From JAGORM01 sp050255815 (GTDB taxonomy: Bacteria > Patescibacteriota > Microgenomatia > Levybacterales > GWA1-39-11), in assembly GCA_050255815.1 (NCBI GenBank), contig JBLMVJ010000011.1, positions 1-44,115 of the forward strand: a stretch of DNA of 44,115 bases. Reading direction: 5' to 3'. Positions 37,754 through 44,115 of the stretch are shown piece by piece. Each line of letters starts with the position of its first letter. The stretch's first letter is position 1. The notes under the pieces are model-generated. The model made no database searches, was not told the DNA's origin, and was given only the letters and a program-made list of their open reading frames with translations. Made by a program: the position numbers and the translations under genes.

Positions 37754-38932
37754 ATGTCAGCACAAAAAACAGTAGACGAATTGCGAGCAGAATATATCCA
37801 AAAGCTTGAGAAAACAAGCGGTCTTTCCCGTGAGCAGGCACATCAGGAACTTTTAGCAGAAGTAGAAAAAGACTCCCATGAAGAAATTGCACGTATTATC
37901 AGGGAAAGTGAAGAGCAGGCAAAATTAACCGCAAACCACAAATCCCAGGAGATATTAGTAGATGCCATGCGTCATGGTGCCTTAGACTATATTGCAGAAT
38001 TTACTGTTTCTACTATCCGCGTTGATTCAGAAGATGTGAAGGGCAGGATCATAGGAAAAGAAGGACGCAACATCCGCTCTTTTGAAAACTCTACCGGAGT
38101 AGATGTTGATTTAGATGAAGAAGGAATTATCAGGCTTTCTTCTTTTGATCCCGTGAGGCGTGAGATTGCACGCAGGTCTTTGGATATTTTAATCCGTGAT
38201 ACCAGAATCCAGCCGGTACGTATAGAAGAAGTTGTTGGCCAGACCCGGCAGGCAGTTGAAAAGATCCTTTTTGAAGAAGGGGAAAAGCTTGCCCATGAAG
38301 TAGGAGTTTATAATCTTCCCCCGGATTTAATTTCTCAACTAGGCCGTTTTAAATTCAGGACTTCTTTTGGCCAGAATTTGGTTGTCCACACTTTAGAAGA
38401 GACTAAGATAGGAATACAGATTGCCCATGAGATAGGCGCAAATGTAGACATAGTCAGACTTGGCTGCTTATTCCATGACATAGGAAAGATTGTAAATGAT
38501 AAAGAAGGTTCCCATGTGACGTTAGGGGTAGAACTGCTGCAAAAATATAAGATCGCAAAAGAAGTTATTAACTGCGTAGCAGAGCACCATGAGGATAAAC
38601 CCTTTTCTTCTGTAGAGTCGGTAATAGTGCATATTGCTGATTCTATTTCCGGAGCACGTCCCGGAGCACGCCATGAGGATGTCCAGGATTATGTAAAGCG
38701 AATTAAGGATATGGAAGATATTGCCAAGCAGTTTGAAGGTGTAGATGACGCATATGCATTTGAAGCAGGTCGTGAAATTAGGGTTATTGTAAATCCAGGC
38801 AAACTGGATGATATTGAGACTACAATTATTGCTAAAAAGATTAAGGAAGAAATTGACCGGAGATTAATAGTGCCGGGAGTAGTCCGCGTTACTGCTATCC
38901 GTGAGTTTAGGACTACAGAGCCAAAAGAGTGA
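37754..38932 (+). CDS. rny: Ribonuclease Y, short form without membrane anchor
   Basis: RNase Y (392 residues; usual about 520) is an endoribonuclease that starts mRNA decay. The KH domain (GRIIGKEGRNIR, 97-108) and HD domain (CLFHDIGK, His241-Asp242) are intact, but the N-terminal transmembrane helix and most of the long coiled coil are missing; only a short helical region (1-70) precedes the KH domain. The enzyme should therefore be cytosolic. No Shine-Dalgarno is visible. Confidence 0.92.
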   Translation: MSAQKTVDELRAEYIQKLEKTSGLSREQAHQELLAEVEKDSHEEIARIIRESEEQAKLTANHKSQEILVDAMRHGALDYIAEFTVSTIRVDSEDVKGRIIGKEGRNIRSFENSTGVDVDLDEEGIIRLSSFDPVRREIARRSLDILIRDTRIQPVRIEEVVGQTRQAVEKILFEEGEKLAHEVGVYNLPPDLISQLGRFKFRTSFGQNLVVHTLEETKIGIQIAHEIGANVDIVRLGCLFHDIGKIVNDKEGSHVTLGVELLQKYKIAKEVINCVAEHHEDKPFSSVESVIVHIADSISGARPGARHEDVQDYVKRIKDMEDIAKQFEGVDDAYAFEAGREIRVIVNPGKLDDIETTIIAKKIKEEIDRRLIVPGVVRVTAIREFRTTEPKE

Positions 38933-38939
38933 TAAAAAG

Positions 38940-38968
38940 TTGCGTTTAAAAAAAATATAGGATATAAT
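38940..38968 (+). promoter_or_regulatory. Leaderless promoter of the HD hydrolase gene
   Basis: TTGCGT (38940-38945), 17 bp, TATAAT (38963-38968), then 5 nt to the ATG at 38974. Confidence 0.65.
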
Positions 38969-38973
38969 TCCTC

Positions 38974-39882
38974 ATGGCAAAAGAGGGAGTAGTTTATCAA
39001 TACGGACAGCCTCGGACATTTAATGAATTTAAGCGTGTGGCTCTACGGTCCAGCAGAAGAAATCTGGAAGCTCATTTAGCCCTCCCTGATCCTTCCGAAC
39101 ACCTTCTCCCCCAAGCTTTAGAATTCTTCAACCGTTTCCAACCCTCAGAGCAAAAATTATTTGCTGCAAGCATGGCTGGAGTAGTACGAATGAAAGGTCT
39201 CAGGGAGAAGAAGTTTCCTATTCCTGAAGACTTTATTGAGACCAACCTGGACCATGTGAGAAGTTTAATGGAGATAGCATATGAATATCATGCCACTTAT
39301 CCTGAGTTAAGGGAACACATAGATTTTAACAGCGTCCAGAAAAAATTATTAGTACATGATATAGGTGAGGCGCATCCGGTTATTGGAGACAGGCCGCCTG
39401 TTGGTAGAACGCAAGAAGATGAACAAGCAAAGAGATTAGAACCATATGCAGGTGTCAGGATACTGAGGAATATTTCAGATCCGGAACTCCGGGAAGAAAC
39501 AATCAGCCATTATAAGGAATATAGCAGTAAAGATCCTCATAATATTGAAGTACAAATGGCTGCTTTTATTGATAAGGTACAGGGGACAGTAAGAGTAGCG
39601 CATATCGCTTTCAACCTGGAGAAGGCAAATCCTGAAACGCAAAAATCAATAAGAGAGCACTTATGGGCTACGGTAATCCAGATGCAAGACCACATGGACA
39701 GGCTTTTAGTTTTGTTGCCTACCCAGGAAGCAAGGGAGGCTATGTACCGGCTGGGCCAAAGAGAGTTTGCAATATTTAAGCAATATGCCCCTCCTGAAAT
39801 TGCTAAAACATATCTCACCAGGCTTAATGTCATTGTTTCTCCCGGAACCATTGTTAACTTAAAAGAAAATGACGTAGCATGA
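38974..39882 (+). CDS. HD-domain hydrolase (5'-deoxynucleotidase-like)
   Basis: A 302-residue protein with an HD site: His94 (NLDHVRSL), His128-Asp129 (LLVHDIGEAHP) and Glu132, and a later Asp in AAFIDKVQGT. The HDxGE pattern resembles YfbR-type 5'-deoxynucleotidases and related HD_3 proteins. It overlaps the next gene, a P-loop kinase, by 4 nt, so the two probably work in the same nucleotide pathway. Confidence 0.7.
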   Translation: MAKEGVVYQYGQPRTFNEFKRVALRSSRRNLEAHLALPDPSEHLLPQALEFFNRFQPSEQKLFAASMAGVVRMKGLREKKFPIPEDFIETNLDHVRSLMEIAYEYHATYPELREHIDFNSVQKKLLVHDIGEAHPVIGDRPPVGRTQEDEQAKRLEPYAGVRILRNISDPELREETISHYKEYSSKDPHNIEVQMAAFIDKVQGTVRVAHIAFNLEKANPETQKSIREHLWATVIQMQDHMDRLLVLLPTQEAREAMYRLGQREFAIFKQYAPPEIAKTYLTRLNVIVSPGTIVNLKENDVA

Positions 39883-40415
39883 AAAATAATTGGTTTGTAA
39901 TTACGGCCGCCCCTTCTTCCGGAAAAACAACTACCATAAATCTCTTATCCCGGTTAGGTTATAAAACTGCACATGAAACTGCACGGTTATATATTGAATC
40001 GGAACTGAAAAAAGGCCTTACCATGGAAGAGATACGGAAGGATCAATTGAGTTTTCAGATGAAGATACTTGCTATGCAGCAAGAACTGGAAGCAAGTCTT
40101 ACTAAGTCTGAAATAACCTTCCTGGACAGGGCAATTCCTGACACCATGGCTTATCTTATATTCAGAAAATGTCTCATTCCTGATTTTTTCCTTGATATAT
40201 ATAAAGAAAGTGCTAGAAAATATAAAAAGGTATTCATCCTGGATAGGCTACCATTTGAAAAGGACCATGTTAGGGTGGAGGATGACCAGGACAGCAGGAT
40301 GATTCATGACCTGCTTATTAAAAGTTATATGGAAATAGGTTTGGAAATTGTCAGTGTTCCGGTAATGGAAAAAAAGGAACGGGTGGAGTTTATTTTAAAA
40401 AATGCAGATTTCTAA
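39879..40415 (+). CDS. P-loop ATPase/kinase (AAA_28-like)
   Basis: A 178-residue protein with Walker A TAAPSSGKTT (9-18), a TAHETARLYIE helix and FLDRAIPDTMAYLIFR containing the DR/D acidic residues of the DxxG-like second motif. It resembles the AAA_28 group (NadR-kinase-like small P-loop proteins). Substrate unknown. Translation is coupled to the HD gene; it converges on the deaminase gene with a 4-bp overlap of the stops. Confidence 0.68.
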   Translation: MKNNWFVITAAPSSGKTTTINLLSRLGYKTAHETARLYIESELKKGLTMEEIRKDQLSFQMKILAMQQELEASLTKSEITFLDRAIPDTMAYLIFRKCLIPDFFLDIYKESARKYKKVFILDRLPFEKDHVRVEDDQDSRMIHDLLIKSYMEIGLEIVSVPVMEKKERVEFILKNADF

Positions 40416-41155
40416 CGGTCAAATCTTTCTATAACCTGCGGTACCGGAGAAAGGTCAGGGGAAAGACCTCTGCCTCCCATTTTTTCGTCAAGAACTTCTC
40501 TGGTTGAAAGAAATATTTTTGAAGCAAGATTCCTATACTTAGGGTCTACAAAATCCGGGCTTTCCAGATTATCCTGAGGAATTGTTACTTTCATTGATTT
40601 TGGTTCCTCTCCTTCATTATGAAAGGCCCCTTCCCTCATTCCTTTCCATAGTGGTGGAAGACCATTTTCCCTTCCGTCCAGCATAGTTCCGGCAAAATCA
40701 TCAGGAGAGCCTATAAACACTTCATCTACTTTATGGGTCAAAATCCTTGCTGTGCACATAGGGCAAGGTTCCAGGCTTGTATATATTTTGCGTTCTTCAT
40801 CCTGATGCGGAGCGGGTCTTACCATAAGGACACGGTCTTTAAATGTTGTTTCTCCCCGTGCAATGCTCTCTATTGCATCAATTGCACTTTGTTCTGCATG
40901 GAGGTGGGTGTCTTTTCCGCTTATAATCCCGTTTCTTCCGCCTATTACAAACTCTTTACCTTGCGTTCTGAAGACATACACTGCTCCTACACCATAATTT
41001 CCTTCGGAAGAAGCAAGTAAAGCTTGCTCATTTGCAAAGGCAAGATATTCTTGCGCAGAATATGCTCTTGCCTCTTTTTTCATTGCTGCTACTTCAGCCG
41101 CAAAAGCGACTGAAATTCCGGCAGTTTCTTTTCCTATTGCCCGTTCTCTATTCAT
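40412..41155 (-). CDS. Cytidine/deoxycytidylate deaminase-family protein
   Basis: A 247-residue zinc deaminase: HAEQ (His86, catalytic Glu88) and PCPMC (Cys131, Cys134) make the active site, in the order of the CDA/dCMP deaminase superfamily. It is about 80 residues longer than common deaminases, with a non-conserved N-terminal helix and a C-terminal extension. Cytosine nucleotide, guanine or tRNA adenosine substrates are possible; the closeness to nucleotide genes favours a nucleotide. Extended -10 leaderless promoter. Confidence 0.75.
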   Translation of the reverse strand: MNRERAIGKETAGISVAFAAEVAAMKKEARAYSAQEYLAFANEQALLASSEGNYGVGAVYVFRTQGKEFVIGGRNGIISGKDTHLHAEQSAIDAIESIARGETTFKDRVLMVRPAPHQDEERKIYTSLEPCPMCTARILTHKVDEVFIGSPDDFAGTMLDGRENGLPPLWKGMREGAFHNEGEEPKSMKVTIPQDNLESPDFVDPKYRNLASKIFLSTREVLDEKMGGRGLSPDLSPVPQVIERFDR

Positions 41156-41162
41156 TTGGAGT

Positions 41163-41168
41163 ATTATA
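41163..41168 (-). promoter_or_regulatory. Extended -10 of the deaminase gene (leaderless)
   Basis: Minus strand TGA-TATAAT (41168-41163), 7 nt before the ATG at 41155. No clear -35. Confidence 0.6.
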
Positions 41169-41244
41169 TCATACTACAGGACAATAATACTTACAGGGGT
41201 AGAAAATTCTATGGTAGGGAAAGTGTAATAGTTTTCAGGAACCC

Positions 41245-41273
41245 TTGACAAACGTTTTTCATCATTGTATTGT
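41245..41273 (+). promoter_or_regulatory. Promoter of the HU gene
   Basis: TTGACA (41245-41250), 17 bp, TATTGT (41268-41273). The leader of about 125 nt contains a hairpin CCGCGC-AAGT-GCGTGG (41369-41384) shortly before a strong ribosome binding site (AAAGGTGGTG). Confidence 0.7.
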
Positions 41274-41404
41274 TAAATCAATGCAATTTTTACGTTTTGA
41301 ATCCTTTAAGACTTCAATAAAAGTAGAATTCTCTATCCGTTCAGTTTTTTCAAATAAATAATTCTTCCGCGCAAGTGCGTGGATTTGAAAGGTGGTGATA
41401 ACGC

Positions 41405-41683
41405 ATGTCAGTAACAAAAAAAGAGCTTATAGAAGTTGTCGCAAAAAAAGCAAATTTAACCAATAAAGCTTCCAAAGAAGCAGTAAAAGTTTTTCTTAAC
41501 TCTATCCGTGATTCTTTGAAAAGAGGGGAGAAAGTGGTTATTTCCGGGTTTGGAACCTTTAGCTTAAGGACCAGAAAGCAGAAGAAAGGACGCAATCCAA
41601 AGACGGGAGAGCCAATGATGATTGCAGCACGCCGTGCACCAGGGTTCACCCCAGGAAAGAGTTTAAAAAAAGCAGTACGGTAA
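41405..41683 (+). CDS. HU-family DNA-binding protein
   Basis: HU (92 residues) is a nucleoid protein that bends DNA as a dimer. VTKKELIEVVAKKANLT, GEKVVISGFGTFSL and the DNA-binding arm GRNPKTGEPMMIAARRAPGF are standard. Unlike most single genes here it has a long leader and a clear Shine-Dalgarno, fitting high expression. Confidence 0.96.
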   Translation: MSVTKKELIEVVAKKANLTNKASKEAVKVFLNSIRDSLKRGEKVVISGFGTFSLRTRKQKKGRNPKTGEPMMIAARRAPGFTPGKSLKKAVR

Positions 41684-41693
41684 GCCTTATCAG

Positions 41694-41714
41694 ATGCTGA
41701 AACTAGTTCAGCAT
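41694..41714 (+). repeat. Palindrome of the widespread GCTGAA/TTCAGC type
   Basis: ATGCTGAA (41694-41701) pairs with TTCAGCAT (41707-41714). This dispersed palindrome is common in bacterial intergenic DNA; when read on the minus strand it encodes HAELVSAS. It lies between HU and miaA and may act as a terminator. Confidence 0.65.
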
Positions 41715-41729
41715 GATAGGAAGGCATGA

Positions 41730-41735
41730 TAAAAT
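41730..41735 (+). promoter_or_regulatory. Extended -10 of miaA (leaderless)
   Basis: TGA-TAAAAT, 6 nt before the GTG start at 41742. Confidence 0.6.
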
Positions 41736-41741
41736 ACCAGA

Positions 41742-42647
41742 GTGAAAAAAATTCTGGTAATTATAGGCCCTACTGCTGTTGGAAAAACTGCCCTTTCCGT
41801 TTCTATTGCCTCACAAATTAGTGGCGTCATTTTATCTGCTGATTCCATACAGGTTTACAAAGGTCTTGATATCATCTCCGGTAAAGATTTAGATACCCTT
41901 AAGAATACCCCTTATTTTTTGATAGACGTTGTTTCCCCAAACCATCCTTTTAGTGTTTCTGATTACCTGAGAGAATTTGAAAACGTGTTGGGTCCACTTA
42001 ATAAAAATCCAATTATTGTTGGGGGGACTGGGTTTTACGTTTTGTCTTTACTGGAAGGTATAGGAACGGTAGACATAAAACCAGACAAGAGCCTGAGGGA
42101 AAAGCTTGGAGTGTTATCTGTCATAGAGCTGCAGGAGCTATTAGGAAAGGAAAATCCGGAAAAACTTGAAGAAATGAATAATTCTGACAGGAATAATCCC
42201 AGGAGATTAGTACGGGCAATAGAGGTTGCAAATGCAAAGAATATGGAGCACGGCATGTTGCATGTAGAAAAGAACTTGTTGAATGGATATGAAGTGAAGG
42301 TTATAGGGCTTGAGCTAAACAGGGAGAAATTGAATCAAAGAATTGATAAGCGGGTAGATGAAAGACTGGAACAAGGAGCACTGGAAGAAGCAAAGCTCTT
42401 ATTTGAAGAATATAATCTACTTGCCCCTCAGATAAAACAGGCAAACGGATACAAACAGCTATTCGCATACCTAAAAGGAGAGATAAATTTAAATAATGCA
42501 ATTGAGAATTGGAAGACCGCAGAACATCAGAATGCAAAAAAACAAATGACTTTTTTCAAAAAAATAAAAAATGTTACATGGTTTGACGTGGAGATAGCAG
42601 GCTCAGACAAAATTTTGAAATATATCAGGGAATGGTATAATGAATAA
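41742..42647 (+). CDS. miaA: tRNA dimethylallyltransferase MiaA
   Basis: MiaA (301 residues) adds the dimethylallyl group to A37 of tRNAs reading UNN codons. GPTAVGKTALS (9-19, P-loop), SADSIQVYKGLDIISGKD (catalytic Asp), IIVGGTGFYV and RNNPRRLVRAIEV are characteristic. GTG start, chosen by family length and the -10 box 6 nt upstream. It is followed after 3 nt by the PerM-family gene. Confidence 0.95.
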   Translation: MKKILVIIGPTAVGKTALSVSIASQISGVILSADSIQVYKGLDIISGKDLDTLKNTPYFLIDVVSPNHPFSVSDYLREFENVLGPLNKNPIIVGGTGFYVLSLLEGIGTVDIKPDKSLREKLGVLSVIELQELLGKENPEKLEEMNNSDRNNPRRLVRAIEVANAKNMEHGMLHVEKNLLNGYEVKVIGLELNREKLNQRIDKRVDERLEQGALEEAKLLFEEYNLLAPQIKQANGYKQLFAYLKGEINLNNAIENWKTAEHQNAKKQMTFFKKIKNVTWFDVEIAGSDKILKYIREWYNE

Positions 42648-42650
42648 GAC

Positions 42651-43685
42651 ATGCAATTCTCTATCAGGTTGAGGAATATTATTTATATAGCAACTGTTGT
42701 GGCAGCAGTCTGGTTTTTCTTTGCGTACCACACAATTTTTACCCCCTTCCTCATTGCCATGATCTTTGCCTATGTGTTTAATCCCCTCATAGACTTTTTG
42801 CAAAAATTAAAAATTCCCAGATCCGCCTCAATATTAATAGTGTATGTGATTTTGATCACTTCTTTTGCAGGGGTAATTATTCTATTGACACAGTCAATTC
42901 TGGCAGAGTCTGAGAATATCAGGCGTAGTTTTGATGCATTTTCTTCTTCCCTTGTTTCACTCCAAAATGGTATGTTGGGAACGCCGGGACTTATAAGGTC
43001 TTTATTTACTGATTATGTGGGTAACGTTAAGACACAGATTCCGGGGACAATTTCCTTCCCATTTTTCACCCGGGCGTTCTCTGAGATATTAAATGTGTTT
43101 ATTTTTCTGTTTGCGGCATTTTTCTTTTTGAAAGATGGTAGGAAAATGGTGAACCATGCAGTGAATATGCTCCCTTCAGAATATGTGGAAGAGGCAGAGA
43201 TATTGCTAAAAAAAATAAATACGGTCTTGTCCTCATACCTGCGCGGACAGATTATTCTCATCATTGCCATGATGGTGATGCTCTATGCCATCTTTAGCGT
43301 CCTTGGAGTAAAAAATGCCCTTACGCTCTCCCTGATGTCTGCACTCTTTGAGATAGTGCCCATCATAGGGCCCATTGTTGCAGGTGCCTTAGGGACATTT
43401 GTTATAGTGATTTCCGGGGGAATTGGAAATTTCCAGGTACCACTTTTTGAGACGGTATTAATATTGGTAGGTATTTATGCAATAACCAGGTATATCCAGG
43501 ATTATGGCATAGCGCCATTTGTAATAGGCAGGGCAACAGAGCTGCATCCGCTGCTTATTTTATTTTCTGTTATTGCTGGTGAACGTCTATATGGAATCTT
43601 AGGGGTTATCTTAGCTGTTCCGGTTGCTGCTTCTCTGCGGATTATTTATAGTTTCCTCTTTGAAAAAATCTATAAAAAGAAATAA
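42651..43685 (+). CDS. PerM/AI-2E transporter family membrane protein
   Basis: A 344-residue polytopic protein with about eight hydrophobic segments. FLIAMIFAYVFNPLIDFLQ near the start, FLKDGRKMVNHAVNMLP in the middle, LFEIVPIIGPIVAGALG and the terminal GILGVILAVPVAASLRIIYSF (43591-43653) are typical. The family exports small molecules or acts in ion-coupled transport; AI-2 transport is only one proposed role and there is no sign of quorum sensing here. Co-transcribed with miaA. Confidence 0.85.
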   Translation: MQFSIRLRNIIYIATVVAAVWFFFAYHTIFTPFLIAMIFAYVFNPLIDFLQKLKIPRSASILIVYVILITSFAGVIILLTQSILAESENIRRSFDAFSSSLVSLQNGMLGTPGLIRSLFTDYVGNVKTQIPGTISFPFFTRAFSEILNVFIFLFAAFFFLKDGRKMVNHAVNMLPSEYVEEAEILLKKINTVLSSYLRGQIILIIAMMVMLYAIFSVLGVKNALTLSLMSALFEIVPIIGPIVAGALGTFVIVISGGIGNFQVPLFETVLILVGIYAITRYIQDYGIAPFVIGRATELHPLLILFSVIAGERLYGILGVILAVPVAASLRIIYSFLFEKIYKKK

Positions 43686-43711
43686 TTTTCGATAGAGAAA
43701 AAGGAAGTGGT

Positions 43712-43770
43712 AGATTTGCTCTAGGAAGATAGTTTCGCTTCGCTCATGCTAACTTCAAATCTGGATTTTT
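43712..43770 (+). terminator. Probable terminator after the miaA-PerM unit
   Basis: AGATTTG (43712-43718) pairs with CAAATCT (43756-43762), enclosing a second stem GAAGATAG/CTAACTTC, followed by GGA and a T-run (43764-43771). It faces the 3' end of the RNase P RNA gene. Confidence 0.55.
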
Positions 43771-43777
43771 TTGCTCT

Positions 43778-44115
43778 AGGAAGTTAGTAAGCCAGGTTCT
43801 GTTTCAGGCTATAATCTCTCTAAGTCTCGATAAAATTGTCGATTCTTCCCCGGATTTACGAGGTGCCTTCAATCTTTGATGCTAGTTTGATTTCTCAAAC
43901 AAGTAATGCGCTTTCGCATCTTTCGGAAGTTGCAGCAGGTAGGATTGCCCGTTTCATAGCTACTCGTCTCTGTTGCTCTCAAATCTTGTTAATCCAAGAT
44001 TTGTTTTAAACCCGTTTAGTAGCATAAGGTCTAAACACTGGTTGTTACCAACCGGAGCTTACGCTCCGTCCCTTGCATTACTGCTGTCTGGACTTTCCTC
44101 TCAGGATTTCTCCCA
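43778..44115 (-). ncRNA. rnpB: RNase P RNA (class A-like), 5' end beyond the window
   Basis: On the minus strand the RNA contains GAGGAAAGTCC (44100-44090, the hallmark 5' region), a GNRA-capped hairpin GGTTG-GTAA-CAACC, AGCAACAGAGA and, near the 3' end, ACAGAACCTGGCTTAC, all conserved RNase P features. The 3' strand of P1 (CTAACTTCC) is present at 43787-43779, but its partner lies outside the window, so the gene is cut at the 5' end. It removes 5' leaders from tRNAs. Confidence 0.93.

Noticed and set aside
38974..41155. HD/P-loop/deaminase genes as an antiviral defence island
   Set aside because: No sensor, toxin, nuclease or known defence module is present, and each family has common housekeeping roles.
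41350..41727. Minus-strand reading frame beginning with HAELVSAS opposite HU
   Set aside because: This is the usual translation of a dispersed palindrome plus the antisense of HU; no independent coding evidence.
42651..43685. Quorum-sensing function for the AI-2E family protein
   Set aside because: The family name is historical; no luxS or AI-2 genes are seen and the family is broad.
1..44115. UGA recoding as in Gracilibacteria or SR1
   Set aside because: Several genes (for example map, the TPR protein, the glycosyltransferase) end in UGA at the expected place, and Trp is coded by UGG.

Overview
The window looks like a chromosomal segment of a Candidate Phyla Radiation bacterium, most likely of the Microgenomates (OP11) group. 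The reasons are indirect: A+T-rich sequence, very tight packing with overlapping stop codons, a long ribosomal protein cluster without L30 (rpmD), a shortened L2, ribosomal proteins with low-complexity charged tails, and accessory families often met in that group (four-helix-bundle protein, split transketolase, cohesin/dockerin proteins). UGA serves as a normal stop, so the recoded-UGA lineages (Gracilibacteria/SR1) are unlikely. The phylum assignment is inference.

Layout. 1-4.1 kb: a membrane-anchored GH18-like protein faces a two-gene unit for a secreted subtilase with a dockerin and a small cohesin-like membrane protein. 4.2-6 kb: tuf and rpsJ, each with its own promoter. 6-8.1 kb: a TMTC-like membrane TPR protein and a small unknown gene separate rpsJ from the rest of the S10 cluster. 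8.2-26.3 kb: rplC-rplD-rplW-rplB-rpsS-rplV-rpsC-rplP-rpmC-rpsQ-rplN-rplX-rpmJ-rplE-rpsN-rpsH-rplF-rplR-rpsE-rplO-secY, three consecutive P-loop nucleotide kinases (adk and two relatives), map, infA-rpsM-rpsK-rpsD-rpoA-rplQ-rplM-rpsI. 26.3-29.3 kb, minus strand: recA-recX and an HD/HAD pair. 29.4-33.5 kb: tRNA-Pro immediately followed by a metzincin protease, a ClpP-like protein, an MGDG-synthase-like glycosyltransferase, a small membrane protein, a pterin dehydratase and a four-helix-bundle protein. 33.5-37.5 kb, minus strand: glycerate kinase plus split transketolase, and an orphan F420-glutamate-ligase-like gene. 37.6-43.7 kb: a truncated RNase Y, an HD hydrolase with a P-loop kinase, a deaminase, HU, miaA and a PerM-family membrane protein. 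The window ends inside the RNase P RNA gene on the minus strand.

The most striking non-coding signal is a family of intercistronic hairpins inside the ribosomal protein cluster. Family A has six complete copies and one remnant. Most begin 1-6 nt after a stop codon and lie 40-100 nt before the next start. The core is strongly conserved, while the basal and apical stems vary with compensatory base changes, as expected for a selected RNA structure. Family B is a second set of hairpins at other junctions of the same cluster, also with compensatory changes. I recognise neither as a described r-protein leader.

Expression signals fall into two styles. Translation and RNA-processing transcripts (tuf, rpsJ, rplC, infA, rny, HU) have sigma70-type promoters with leaders. 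In tuf, rpsJ and infA a terminator-like hairpin sits at or within a few nt of the predicted transcript start; in rplC a terminator competes with an antiterminator. Nearly all other transcription units have a -10 box only 5-9 nt before the start codon and so should be leaderless. In one case tRNA 3' processing would itself produce a nearly leaderless mRNA.
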